Shown: positions 18,141 to 26,365 of the stretch, one piece after another
Layout of the letters: the number at the start of each line of letters is the position of its first letter
Position numbering within the stretch: position 1 is the stretch's first letter
Assembly (NCBI RefSeq): GCF_003330725.1
Contig: NZ_CP030840.1
Span: 6,070,116-6,134,115, forward strand
DNA from: Acidisarcina polymorpha
Lineage (GTDB): Bacteria; Acidobacteriota; Terriglobia; Terriglobales; Acidobacteriaceae
Direction of reading: 5' to 3'
DNA: 64,000 nt
Notes under the pieces: generated by a model
What the model was told of the DNA's origin: nothing
Seen by the model: only the letters and a program-made list of their open reading frames with translations
Database searches by the model: none
Position numbers and translations under genes: made by a program

Positions 18141-19151
18141 CTAGGTGACTTGTCGTTTTCGCTCAATCCGGGATTTCTTGCCAGGCGGAGAGCCAGAGTG
18201 ACCTCCATCCACCCCCGCGCGAAGCGCATGCACCGGTGGGCGCCGGCGACGGTGCTTCTCGACAGGCGGGGGAAGCATGGCATTTACGAGCCTTATCGCC
18301 CTGCCGGGATCCCGAGCATAATCAGGATCGAACATCGCGATCACGGTCTGGGCGCGCGTCGTGTACCGCCTCGCCCACTGGCTCTCGACGAGTGTACGTT
18401 GCACCAGTCTCCAGGTCTCCGCGTCCGTTGCTCTCACTCCGTCAGGCATGGATAAATCTCGATAGCTGGTGTCCCCATTCAGGGCACTCAGAAACTCGAC
18501 AAACCCCTCCAGGTTCACCCCCATCTGGAAAACCAGCTGACTCAACGCAAGTTGCTGCGGTCCGGACAACTCGTCAAAATTACGACAGTACGCTCTCGCG
18601 TTGTGGATCGCCTCGATTGCGGAAATCCGGAGAAGCCTCATCGCCTCCTCTTCCGTCAACTCGGGCGCTAGGGAGTGCTGCATCACCTTCCTGCGATACC
18701 GTTTCTTCGTCCAGCTCTCGAGATCGCGGTTGAAGCGCTCAAGGATCCGTTGCAATCTTTCCGGCTCAAGCCCCGCCGCCTGCCAGAGTTCAGCCGACGA
18801 AGGCTCCAGAAACAAATTCTCATTCAATGGATCCGTCTGCGGATGTTCGGTCGCCGCCACATCCAGACTGAATCCTGCGCCAATCAGTGGGCGGCTGGTC
18901 TTAGGATCGGGATAAGCCGCCAGCACCCAGCCTTCATGCCGGTTATCCCGAAGAATGTTCATTAGAGTTTGCACACTGAATTTGACATCACTGTCCTTGA
19001 AGTCGAAGAGAGTCTTGCCGGGCGGGTGCGCCGTGGTTTGTTCCGAGCTCTGTCCGATGGCTGCGGGAACGCCAAGCAGTATCCCTAAGAAGCCAGGCAG
19101 CATCGCCAACGAAATGGCTCCAGCTATCCAGGGTTTCTTCGCGTCCGTCAT
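18141..19151 (-). CDS. T4-lysozyme-like (GH24) exported protein
   Basis: The 336-residue protein has an N-terminal hydrophobic segment (residues 9-31), so it is exported or anchored. The middle resembles phage T4 lysozyme. Glu73 in RHEGW and Asp82 in YPDP keep the exact nine-residue spacing of T4 Glu11 and Asp20, and Tyr80 matches Tyr18. LSQLVFQMG (204-211) and the later QWARRYTTRAQTVIAMF match the T4 VFQMG and RAKRVITTF helices. T4 Thr26 aligns with Leu89, after a one-residue insertion. There is a long insertion after residue 95 and an Arg/Pro-rich C-terminal tail. No other phage genes surround it. A peptidoglycan-related role is likely, but catalysis is uncertain. It is divergent from the GlcG-like gene. 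Confidence 0.6.
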   Translation of the reverse strand: MTDAKKPWIAGAISLAMLPGFLGILLGVPAAIGQSSEQTTAHPPGKTLFDFKDSDVKFSVQTLMNILRDNRHEGWVLAAYPDPKTSRPLIGAGFSLDVAATEHPQTDPLNENLFLEPSSAELWQAAGLEPERLQRILERFNRDLESWTKKRYRRKVMQHSLAPELTEEEAMRLLRISAIEAIHNARAYCRNFDELSGPQQLALSQLVFQMGVNLEGFVEFLSALNGDTSYRDLSMPDGVRATDAETWRLVQRTLVESQWARRYTTRAQTVIAMFDPDYARDPGRAIRLVNAMLPPPVEKHRRRRPPVHALRAGVDGGHSGSPPGKKSRIERKRQVT

Positions 19152-19446
19152 GTCGCTGGCCGCCTTCTGGCTTCACCATAGCGGAAACCGGATCGCACAT
19201 CGACAAATATCTACACCGGCCAATCCAACGCAGCATTTGCCCGGCATTTTTCTACTGAGTGGACGTCTCTCTTCTTGAAGCGCGGGGTGAGGATGCCTGG
19301 GGAAAATGAATTAGTGCCTATCACTTTGACCCGACTGTCTTAGGCGAAATCCGCACGGCAGACACGACCGTTTTTCGCAGAGAAGAAGTGTCAACCTGGA
19401 AGAGCGACTAACCGATCTGAAATAGAATCGCTCGAGGGGGCGATCC

Positions 19447-19968
19447 ATGAGGTTATGCGCGATGAAAGTCGCATATTTCGTCTTTCTTGTACTTCAGGTT
19501 TTTGGGGTCTTCCGAGCCAGGGCTGCTGATTCGACACTTCCGGTCAGAGTGATCAGCGAGGCCGGCGCTCAGCGGGTCCTTGCGGCAGCCGAACAAGCGG
19601 CAGAAAAGCTCCACGCCCCCTGCGCCATCGCTGTCGTTGACAGGAGCGGCACGCTTGTCGCCTTCCTGAAAATGGACGGGGTCCGCGACGGCAGCCCGGA
19701 TCTTGCGATAGGCAAAGCCCGCACCTCTGCGCTGCTGCAGCGGCCGAGCGCTGAGACGGAGAGCAATGTCGATAGCGGACGCACTGCCTTTGTCACCGCG
19801 GGATTTATGACGCTCCGCGGTGGTATGCCGTTAATGGCGCAGCAGGAAGTAGTGGGGGCTGTTGGCATCGCCGGCCTCAATAAGGACAACGACGTAGCCA
19901 TCGCACAGGCAGCAGCAGGAGCGTTCACATCCATGTCAGATGCACAACCACCTCCACGCCAGCCCTAG
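19447..19968 (+). CDS. GlcG/HbpS-family exported protein
   Basis: The 173-residue protein has a signal peptide (residues 1-26, ending ARAAD) and then a single GlcG/HbpS (DUF336) domain. Characteristic segments are CAIAVVDRSGTLVAFLKMDG, the AIGKARTSAL helix and the VVGAVGIAG strand. HbpS binds haem and senses redox stress in Streptomyces; GlcG lies in glycolate operons of unknown mechanism. The actual ligand here is unknown. ATG 19447 follows a GAGGGGG ribosome site, which sits in the loop of a small ATCGC/GCGAT hairpin. The Tat-exported GH1 gene begins 106 bases downstream on the same strand, so the two may be co-transcribed. Confidence 0.75.
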   Translation: MRLCAMKVAYFVFLVLQVFGVFRARAADSTLPVRVISEAGAQRVLAAAEQAAEKLHAPCAIAVVDRSGTLVAFLKMDGVRDGSPDLAIGKARTSALLQRPSAETESNVDSGRTAFVTAGFMTLRGGMPLMAQQEVVGAVGIAGLNKDNDVAIAQAAAGAFTSMSDAQPPPRQP

Positions 19969-20074
19969 AGCCAGAAGAGCTGAAACAGCCAGAGTCACTG
20001 CTCGAACTTTAGAATATTGCCCCTTTGATGTCCCGCTTACTCACCGACAAAGCAGGTCGAATGAGGTACTAATC

Positions 20075-21619
20075 GTGAATCGCAGACGTTTCCTGGCTCA
20101 TTCCCTTGCACTGGGCGGAGGCTCACTGCTTACAGGCGCATCCTCTTCCCTCTCGCAGCCATCCGCTCCTAAGCCCGTCAACCCACCCCAGACCTCGTCG
20201 GCAGGCAGCTCACATTTCCCGGACGGCTTCCTTTGGGGGCTCGCAACCGCGTCATACCAGGTCGAAGGCGCGTGGAACGAGGATGGTAAAGGCGAGTCTA
20301 TCTGGGATCGGTTCACTCACACGGTTGGCAAGATAAAAGGTGGCGCAACCGGCGACATCGCCTGCGATCAGTACCATCTATACCCGCAGGACATCGCTAT
20401 CCTGCAGCGCCTCAACCAGAAGAGCTATCGCTTCTCGATCTCCTGGCCGAGAATCCAGCCAACCGGAACCGGTGCAGCTAACCAGAAGGGACTCGACCAC
20501 TACAGCAAGTTCGTCGACACGCTCCTTGAGGCCGGGATTCGGCCTTTCTGCACTCTCTATCACTGGGATCTGTCGCAAGCTCTAGAAGATCGTGGTGGCT
20601 GGCCGAACCGCGATCTTGCGGGCTATTTCGCAGACTATGCCGGAATCCTGGCAAAGAATCTTGGCGACCGCGTCACCGTCTGGGCGCCATTCAATATGCC
20701 ATGGTCATTTACCAATCTTGGCTATGGAACCGGAATTTTCCCGCCCGGCCGCGCGAACTACGCAGACTTCCTGAAGGCGGCTCACACCGTCAACCTAGCG
20801 CAGGGTGAGGCATTCCGGGCGTTGAAAGCTGCATCCTCGAAGGCAACTGTCGGCAGCGCCTACGGCATGGCTCCAGCTTACCCAAAGACAGCCAGTGAAC
20901 GGGACCGCGCCGCAACCGAGCGCTACCATGCCATGCACAATATCTACTTTCTGGAAACCGCCGTCCATGGCAGATATCCGAAGGCATTTGTTGGCGAGAC
21001 GCCCTACGAGACGATGGGATATCGCGCGGGCGACGACAGGATCATGAAGGTCCCGTTGGACTGGATCGGCTTCCACTACTACACTCGTCGCATCGTCTCC
21101 GATGCCGGCGACGCATTTCGTCCGGGCGCCGGCGGCAGCCTGGCCACCGAAACAGCAGACACCGCGGGCGGTGCCGATCGCGACACCCAAACCGGCGCGG
21201 TCATGCCCACCGAAGGACCATTGACTGATGGAGGACTCGAAGTCTGGCCGCGGGGCATCTATGACCTCGTCATGCAGATTAGTCGCGAGTATAACCATCC
21301 AATCATCGAGATTACCGAAAGTGGATGCGGTTACCTTGATTCCCCTTACGACAAGGCCGGCGGACGTGTGCCCGATACCAGACGCATCAGCTTCTTCCGG
21401 GACGAACTCGCGGAGCTGGCCCGCGCGATCGCAGACGGCGCCAAGGTGCGCGCATTTCACGCCTGGAGTCTGGTCGATAACTTTGAGTGGGCTGACGGTT
21501 ACACTCAGCGCTACGGCCTGACTTACGTGGACTACCGTGATCAAAAACGGACTGTCAAGGACTCGGGACTCTGGTATGGAAAGCTTGCGGCCAGCAACCG
21601 ACTGGATCATGACTCTTAA
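20075..21619 (+). CDS. Tat-exported GH1 beta-glucosidase-like protein, acid/base Glu replaced
   Basis: This is a GH1-family protein of 514 residues. It begins at GTG 20075 with NRRRFLAHSLALGGGSLL, a Tat leader, preceded by GAGG nine bases upstream; the frame to 19940 would overlap the GlcG gene. GH1 landmarks are FLWGLATASYQVEGAW, SYRFSISWPRI, YHWDLSQALEDRGGW and the nucleophile Glu415 in ITESG. At the acid/base position, where GH1 enzymes have NEP, the sequence reads FNMPW (Met208, codon ATG at 20696-20698). Plant myrosinases also lack this Glu and use Gln, with an external base. So it may act only on activated substrates, transglycosylate, or bind without cleaving. The frame is intact, so a pseudogene is unlikely. 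Confidence 0.85.
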   Translation: MNRRRFLAHSLALGGGSLLTGASSSLSQPSAPKPVNPPQTSSAGSSHFPDGFLWGLATASYQVEGAWNEDGKGESIWDRFTHTVGKIKGGATGDIACDQYHLYPQDIAILQRLNQKSYRFSISWPRIQPTGTGAANQKGLDHYSKFVDTLLEAGIRPFCTLYHWDLSQALEDRGGWPNRDLAGYFADYAGILAKNLGDRVTVWAPFNMPWSFTNLGYGTGIFPPGRANYADFLKAAHTVNLAQGEAFRALKAASSKATVGSAYGMAPAYPKTASERDRAATERYHAMHNIYFLETAVHGRYPKAFVGETPYETMGYRAGDDRIMKVPLDWIGFHYYTRRIVSDAGDAFRPGAGGSLATETADTAGGADRDTQTGAVMPTEGPLTDGGLEVWPRGIYDLVMQISREYNHPIIEITESGCGYLDSPYDKAGGRVPDTRRISFFRDELAELARAIADGAKVRAFHAWSLVDNFEWADGYTQRYGLTYVDYRDQKRTVKDSGLWYGKLAASNRLDHDS

Positions 21620-21652
21620 CTCCCATCGACGGAGCTAGCTCTACCATGCTCA

Positions 21653-21677
21653 GTCTTCGGTTCGCCAGGACGAAGAC
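21653..21677. terminator. Hairpin between convergent GH1 and membrane-protein genes
   Basis: GTCTTCG (21653-21659) pairs with CGAAGAC (21671-21677) over an 11-base loop, followed by GTTTC on the plus strand. Its place between two convergent genes fits a weak terminator, though the T-tract is short. Confidence 0.35.
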
Positions 21678-21680
21678 GTT

Positions 21681-22034
21681 TCAACCGGCCGACGTGGTCT
21701 CTTTCCCAGGCGAGAGCGCGATGAATGCGAATCCGATGATTACGAGCACGGCCACACCAATCAGCTCTCCGCGAGCAACCATGTTGCGCAGTGCCTGCGT
21801 ACCCATCAACGCAGCATGAGCGAGACTGGACCAGGCTGTGAAAGCAATCAAGCTGCGATTCGCCCACGGATTGCGGATCGCTAAAAGCAAAAAAACGCCG
21901 AGGATCACATACAGGCAAAGCATCATCGACAACGCGGGCTCTTGTCGGATAAAGATTGCCGTCGGATAGCTTAACGCCAAAAAGAGCACACCTACGATCC
22001 CCAAAACAATCTTCAGAGCCAGCTGCCGGTTCAT
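21681..22034 (-). CDS. Small four-helix membrane protein (DUF6632-like)
   Basis: The 117-residue protein has four hydrophobic segments: residues 7-29, 35-53, 62-82 and 88-107. A short polar tail follows. It resembles small acidobacterial and proteobacterial integral membrane proteins of the DUF6632 type, with no known function. ATG 22034 is preceded by GGGAGAAC in mRNA sense, a good ribosome site. An overlapping frame on the same strand (21616-22113) gives an arginine-rich, non-hydrophobic translation and is a shadow. The gene lies 71 bases downstream of the dehydrogenase gene on the same strand. Confidence 0.7.
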   Translation of the reverse strand: MNRQLALKIVLGIVGVLFLALSYPTAIFIRQEPALSMMLCLYVILGVFLLLAIRNPWANRSLIAFTAWSSLAHAALMGTQALRNMVARGELIGVAVLVIIGFAFIALSPGKETTSAG

Positions 22035-22105
22035 AAGAGTTCTCCCGAGTACGGTAGGATTGCGGTTGTTTCCGCCGCCTTCTACTAAGGTTGAGCCATG
22101 CAGAC

Positions 22106-23080
22106 TTATTCAAAGAACAAGGCGACTTTGCCCTGCGCGTGTCCTTCTTCTAAATAAGCGATGGCGGCTGCCGCATCCCGCAAGGAGTAGCGTCTATCGA
22201 TGACGGGTACAATCCTTCCGTCTTCGAGAAAGCCCGCCAGACAAATCAGGTCTTTTTGTTTGAGCTTGGCGATGAATGAACATACCTTCTTGCCCGACAT
22301 CCGGGAGAGTATTGGCGCGATCAGCAGGTCTTCGAAAGCCCCCTGCAAAGTTGGGTTCCCTCCGGCTTTGACTAAGACGCCGCCCCGACCCAGAGCTCGC
22401 ATGTACGCGAAGATCGAATGGCGAGCGTTGGCGGCGAGGATGAGGTCGTAGCGCTGCCCGTTGCGTGTGAAATCGTCGCGAGTGTAATCAATGACGTGAT
22501 CAGCGCCAATCGATCTCGCAGTAGCCAAATTCCTGGTGCTGCAAACAGCCGTGACTTCCGTTCCGAACGCCTTGGCAATCTCTATGGCGAAGGTGCCGAC
22601 GCCCCCCGACGCTCCATCAACCAGGACCCTCTGGCCTGCCCGGATTCGTCCATGGTCGCGAAGACCTTGCAACGCAGTAAGACCGGCGACAGGTACGCAC
22701 GCTGCGTCTTCATACGAGATCCCAGCTGGCTTCAACGCCAGTTCCTCTTCGCTCGCGCAAACATATTCGGCAAAGGCAGACCCGGCAAATCCTTTTGCGC
22801 CGAATACATCGTCGCCCGTATGAAACTGGGTCACCTTTCCTCCAACCGCCTCCACTTCACCCGCGAAATCGGAACCGAGGATCTCGCGCTTCGGCTTCAG
22901 CAGCCCAAAGAACAGACGAACAAAAAATGGTTTACCTCGCATAATGATGTAGTCCAGAACATTCAAAGACGCCGCATGTACCCTGATCAAGACCTGGCTG
23001 TCTGTGGGTTCAGGTTTGGGCATCTCCCTGAACTCCAGAGCATCTGGCGGCCCGTACTGATCGCAAAAGGCGGCTTTCAT
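22106..23080 (-). CDS. NAD(P)-dependent MDR alcohol dehydrogenase/quinone reductase-like
   Basis: The 324-residue protein is a medium-chain dehydrogenase/reductase. It starts MKAAFCDQYGPPDALEFREM, carries the GroES-like domain with GSDFAGEVEAVG, and then the Rossmann nucleotide-binding motif VDGASGGVGTFAIEIAK. The catalytic and structural zinc cysteines of classic alcohol dehydrogenases are not evident, placing it with the zinc-free quinone-oxidoreductase-like branch (reduction of enones, quinones or aldehydes with NADPH). It ends QGKVALFFE, typical of this branch. The ATG is preceded by GAGG eight bases away. It is transcribed divergently from the PadR gene, whose control could extend to it; that is inference. 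Confidence 0.85.
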   Translation of the reverse strand: MKAAFCDQYGPPDALEFREMPKPEPTDSQVLIRVHAASLNVLDYIIMRGKPFFVRLFFGLLKPKREILGSDFAGEVEAVGGKVTQFHTGDDVFGAKGFAGSAFAEYVCASEEELALKPAGISYEDAACVPVAGLTALQGLRDHGRIRAGQRVLVDGASGGVGTFAIEIAKAFGTEVTAVCSTRNLATARSIGADHVIDYTRDDFTRNGQRYDLILAANARHSIFAYMRALGRGGVLVKAGGNPTLQGAFEDLLIAPILSRMSGKKVCSFIAKLKQKDLICLAGFLEDGRIVPVIDRRYSLRDAAAAIAYLEEGHAQGKVALFFE

Positions 23081-23231
23081 AGGAGATACCTCGTCCCATC
23101 ATGCGAAAAACCATAGCACGCACAACCGGTTGCTGGTGATAATTCTGCTGGCTGAGCGTGACCGGCGCGCTGAGTGGTCGCCCTTCGAAACGTCTACCCC
23201 AGCCATGTAGCGGGCGATTCGCTATGCTTTC

Positions 23232-23261
23232 TTGACATACCTCTACTTCTAGGCCTACTCT
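23232..23261 (+). promoter_or_regulatory. Candidate promoter of the padR-permease operon
   Basis: A perfect TTGACA (23232-23237) is followed after 18 bases by TACTCT (23256-23261), a weak -10. The ATG of the PadR gene is 30 bases further on. A regulator site in this spacer is expected, because PadR proteins usually repress their own operon, but I cannot identify a convincing palindrome. Confidence 0.35.
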
Positions 23262-23290
23262 TCCCTATACCAAGAAGTACAGGGATACAA

Positions 23291-23617
23291 ATGGCTAGAA
23301 ACGATTTTCAAGGGAGTCTCGACCTTCTCGTGCTGAAGACGCTCTCGCAGACAGGAAAGCTGCACGGCTATGGGATTGTTCTGCACATCCAGCGCGCCTC
23401 CGATGAACTGCTCCGTGTTGAAGAGGGCTCGCTCTACCCTGCCCTTCATCGGATGGAGCAGAGCAAATGGATCAGCTCCGAATGGGCGCTAACAGAGACT
23501 AACCGCAAGGCCAAGTATTACAAGCTCACGGCCGCCGGGCGGAAACAATTACAGGAAGCCGAAGCAAGTTTTGAGCAGCTGGTAAAGGGTATTCGCGCCA
23601 TAATGCAGTTCGCGTGA
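23291..23617 (+). CDS. PadR-family transcriptional regulator
   Basis: The 108-residue protein is a compact winged-helix PadR regulator. It shows the standard pattern: QGSLDLLVLKTLS, LHGYGIVLHIQ, VEEGSLYPALHRMEQ, then KAKYYKLTAAGRKQL and a C-terminal helix for dimerisation. PadR proteins repress neighbouring transport or detoxification genes until an inducer binds. I use ATG 23291, where the conserved N-terminus begins; the frame opens earlier at GTG 23174 but the extra 39 residues look non-coding. The stop is nine bases before the permease gene, so the two form an operon, a pairing frequent in acidobacterial genomes. Confidence 0.9.
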   Translation: MARNDFQGSLDLLVLKTLSQTGKLHGYGIVLHIQRASDELLRVEEGSLYPALHRMEQSKWISSEWALTETNRKAKYYKLTAAGRKQLQEAEASFEQLVKGIRAIMQFA

Positions 23618-23626
23618 GGTGGTCCG

Positions 23627-26269
23627 ATGTCGCTTGTTCGCCGCATTGCCAATCTCTTTTCTCGGGCCCGTGTCGAGCACGACATCGACCTCGAGCTGGA
23701 GTCCCACATCGCCATGCGCATCGACGATAACATCGCCTCGGGAATGTCCGCTGCCGAGGCTCGACGCGACGCGCTATTGCGCTTCGGCAATGCAACCTCG
23801 ACCCGAGAGAGCGTCGCATCAACGGAGATGGCGCTGAGCCTCGACAGTCTGTGGTTCGATGTTCGTTACGCGGTGCGCCAGCTGCGCCGCTCGCCCTGGT
23901 TTGCGATTACCGCCGTTGTTACACTCGCTCTGGCGATCGGGGCCAATGCAGTGGTCTTCAGCGTACTGAATGCGTTTCTCCTGCGTCCCTTGAATGTGCC
24001 TCATGCGGAGAGCCTCTATGCTCTCTTCCATCAAGGGGATGCGGGCTTGTCCTACCTTGACTATCTCGATCTGCGCGACCGCAACCGCAGCTTCGAGAGC
24101 CTGGCTGCGTATAACGTCGCTCAGGCCGGCCTGGACACCGGCAAAGAGCCATCCCGCGCCTGGATCTACGAGACCAGTGGGAATTACTTCGACGCTCTCG
24201 GTATCCTGCCATCGATTGGCCAATTCTTCCACTCGTCCGATGAGCAGGGCCTCAACAGCGCTCCTTACATCGTGCTTGCCTATGCTTACTGGCAAAGCCA
24301 TTTTCAAGCGGATCCAAAAATTGTTGGCCGAGTCGTCCTCGTGAACAAACATCCATTCACGATCCTTGGCGTCGCTCCTGCCGGTTTCCATGGAACTCTT
24401 TTATTCTTCAATCCCGACTTCTTCGTACCGCTGGTAAATCTGCAGGAGGTGCAAGGCGTGAATAACCTCACCGCCCGCGGAAAAACCACGGTCTTTATGA
24501 CCATCGGGCACCTGAAGCCTGGAGTCACTCAGACACAGGCAGTGACCGATTTGAATTCAGTTGGCTTGTATCTGGAAAAGACCTATCCGAAAGAGCATGG
24601 CAAGTTTACCTTCACGCTTGGACTACCCAACCTTTACGGCGACTACATTGGCCGGCCCGTAAAGGCCTTCATGACCGGATTGATGTTGCTCGCCGGCCTC
24701 ACTCTGTTAGCGGCGTGCGCCAACCTGGGCAGCCTCTTCGCTGCGCGTGCTGCCGACCGTACCCGTGAGGTCGCTCTGCGGCTCGCGCTTGGGTCAAGCC
24801 GTAAGCGGATCTTGCGTGCTCTCTTTACCGAAGCCGTCTTGATCTCCCTTCTCGGAGGCGCTGCCGGTCTTGGTGGCAGTATCGTGCTGTTGCACGAGCT
24901 CAGCGCGTGGCAGCCTTTTTCCCGATGGCCCATCCATCTGACGGTGAATCCAGATGCCAATGTATATGCGGCTGCATTGCTGCTGACTTTGGTGAGCGGG
25001 TTTCTATTTGGCGCCGTTCCCATCCGACAGGTTCTGCGGACTAACCCCTACGAAATCGTCAAATCCGGTCATGCAGGGACCGGCGCGTCCCCTCGGCGCT
25101 TCAATATACGAGACATTCTGCTGGTGGTGCAGATTGCCGTCTGCGCTCTGCTTGTCACTTCCTCGATGGCTGCGGTGCGCGGGTTGGCGCGTTCCTTGCA
25201 TAGCGACTTCGGCTTTGAGACCGAGAACCGGATGATGCTGGATACCGATCTGAGTATGGCCAATTACACCGGCGACCGGGTTCCCGCAATGCAGAAGCGC
25301 ATTATCGAGGCGGTAAAGGGAATTCCAGGGGTGGAGTCGGTGGGGCTTGCGGATACAGTGCCACTCGGCGATGGCTCGATCGACGCAAATGTCTTTGCCG
25401 ACACGACAGCCGATCTTCGGTCATCGAACGCTGCTGCCGATCCATATGTCTTTAAGGTCTCATCCGATTATTTCGATGCCGCCGGTACACCCTTGTTGTC
25501 CGGCAGGGCCTTTTCCGCCCACGACGACAAGAACGCTCCGCGGGTGGCAATCGTTAACCGCGAGTTCGCTCGCAGACTCTTCGGTTCGGCCCCCCAGGCG
25601 CTTGGCCGGTACTACAAGACCTCCGATGGGACCCGCATTCAAATCGTTGGCCTCGTGCAGGATGGCAAATATGCCAGTCTCACCGAAGACCCTGCGCCGG
25701 CAATGTTCCTCCCCATTCTGCAAGTTCCAAGCAGTCAGACCTACCTCGTCGTGCACTCCAAACGCGATCCAATACAGTTGGGGCCGTCCATACGGTCCAC
25801 CTTGCTTAAACTCGATTCGGGGCTGCCGGTCGAAATTCAAACCCGGTACAGCGGTCTGGATGCGCTACTCTTTGGGCCGAGGATGGCCACCATCTCGCTC
25901 ATCGTGCTCGGCCTCATGGGCGCGATGCTTTCGATGATTGGAATCTTCGGCATGGCCGCCTACTCCGTGAGCAAGCGTTTGCGCGAACTCGGCATACGCA
26001 TGGCCCTCGGCGCGCAACGACGAGAGGTCCTTCAGGCAGCTCTGGGTCGCTCCATCAAATTGCTCTCAATCGGCTCCGCGGCCGGACTGGTGCTCGGGAT
26101 TCTTGCCGGCCGAGTCCTCGCCTACGTCGTCGATCAGGCAACGGCGCGCGATCCGCTCGTCTTAGCAGGAGTCGTCATGATCATGGCGATACTCGGCGTA
26201 TTGGCTACCTGGGTGCCGGCGCAGCGCGCCTTGTCCGTGGAACCCATCTCGCTTATGCGCGAAAACTAA
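23627..26269 (+). CDS. MacB/FtsX-type duplicated ABC permease (ADOP-like)
   Basis: The 880-residue protein has a short N-terminal domain (residues 1-75, with EHDIDLELESHIAMRID) followed by two FtsX-type units. Each has one helix, a large periplasmic MacB-like core and three helices. Landmarks are AVRQLRRSPWFAITAVVTLALAIGANAVVF, TREVALRLALG near residue 380 and LRELGIRMALGAQRREV near 785. The family is a permease without a fused ATPase, abundant in acidobacteria with an upstream PadR gene. The substrate is unknown; export of drugs, peptides or lipids is possible. No ATPase is encoded nearby, so it must borrow one or act differently. Confidence 0.88.
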   Translation: MSLVRRIANLFSRARVEHDIDLELESHIAMRIDDNIASGMSAAEARRDALLRFGNATSTRESVASTEMALSLDSLWFDVRYAVRQLRRSPWFAITAVVTLALAIGANAVVFSVLNAFLLRPLNVPHAESLYALFHQGDAGLSYLDYLDLRDRNRSFESLAAYNVAQAGLDTGKEPSRAWIYETSGNYFDALGILPSIGQFFHSSDEQGLNSAPYIVLAYAYWQSHFQADPKIVGRVVLVNKHPFTILGVAPAGFHGTLLFFNPDFFVPLVNLQEVQGVNNLTARGKTTVFMTIGHLKPGVTQTQAVTDLNSVGLYLEKTYPKEHGKFTFTLGLPNLYGDYIGRPVKAFMTGLMLLAGLTLLAACANLGSLFAARAADRTREVALRLALGSSRKRILRALFTEAVLISLLGGAAGLGGSIVLLHELSAWQPFSRWPIHLTVNPDANVYAAALLLTLVSGFLFGAVPIRQVLRTNPYEIVKSGHAGTGASPRRFNIRDILLVVQIAVCALLVTSSMAAVRGLARSLHSDFGFETENRMMLDTDLSMANYTGDRVPAMQKRIIEAVKGIPGVESVGLADTVPLGDGSIDANVFADTTADLRSSNAAADPYVFKVSSDYFDAAGTPLLSGRAFSAHDDKNAPRVAIVNREFARRLFGSAPQALGRYYKTSDGTRIQIVGLVQDGKYASLTEDPAPAMFLPILQVPSSQTYLVVHSKRDPIQLGPSIRSTLLKLDSGLPVEIQTRYSGLDALLFGPRMATISLIVLGLMGAMLSMIGIFGMAAYSVSKRLRELGIRMALGAQRREVLQAALGRSIKLLSIGSAAGLVLGILAGRVLAYVVDQATARDPLVLAGVVMIMAILGVLATWVPAQRALSVEPISLMREN

Positions 26270-26365
26270 GCAAGAATCGCTCTTGCTACTGCGACCGGCT
26301 TCAGATCGCCTTAGCCACTAAAGGGCTGAGGGTGGAGATTTGCTACTCCCATCTACAATCTCAAC

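Noticed and set aside
21616-22113. Minus-strand 165-residue frame overlapping the small membrane protein
   Set aside because: Same strand but another frame; its translation is Arg/Ser-rich, while the alternative frame shows four clean hydrophobic helices and a ribosome site.
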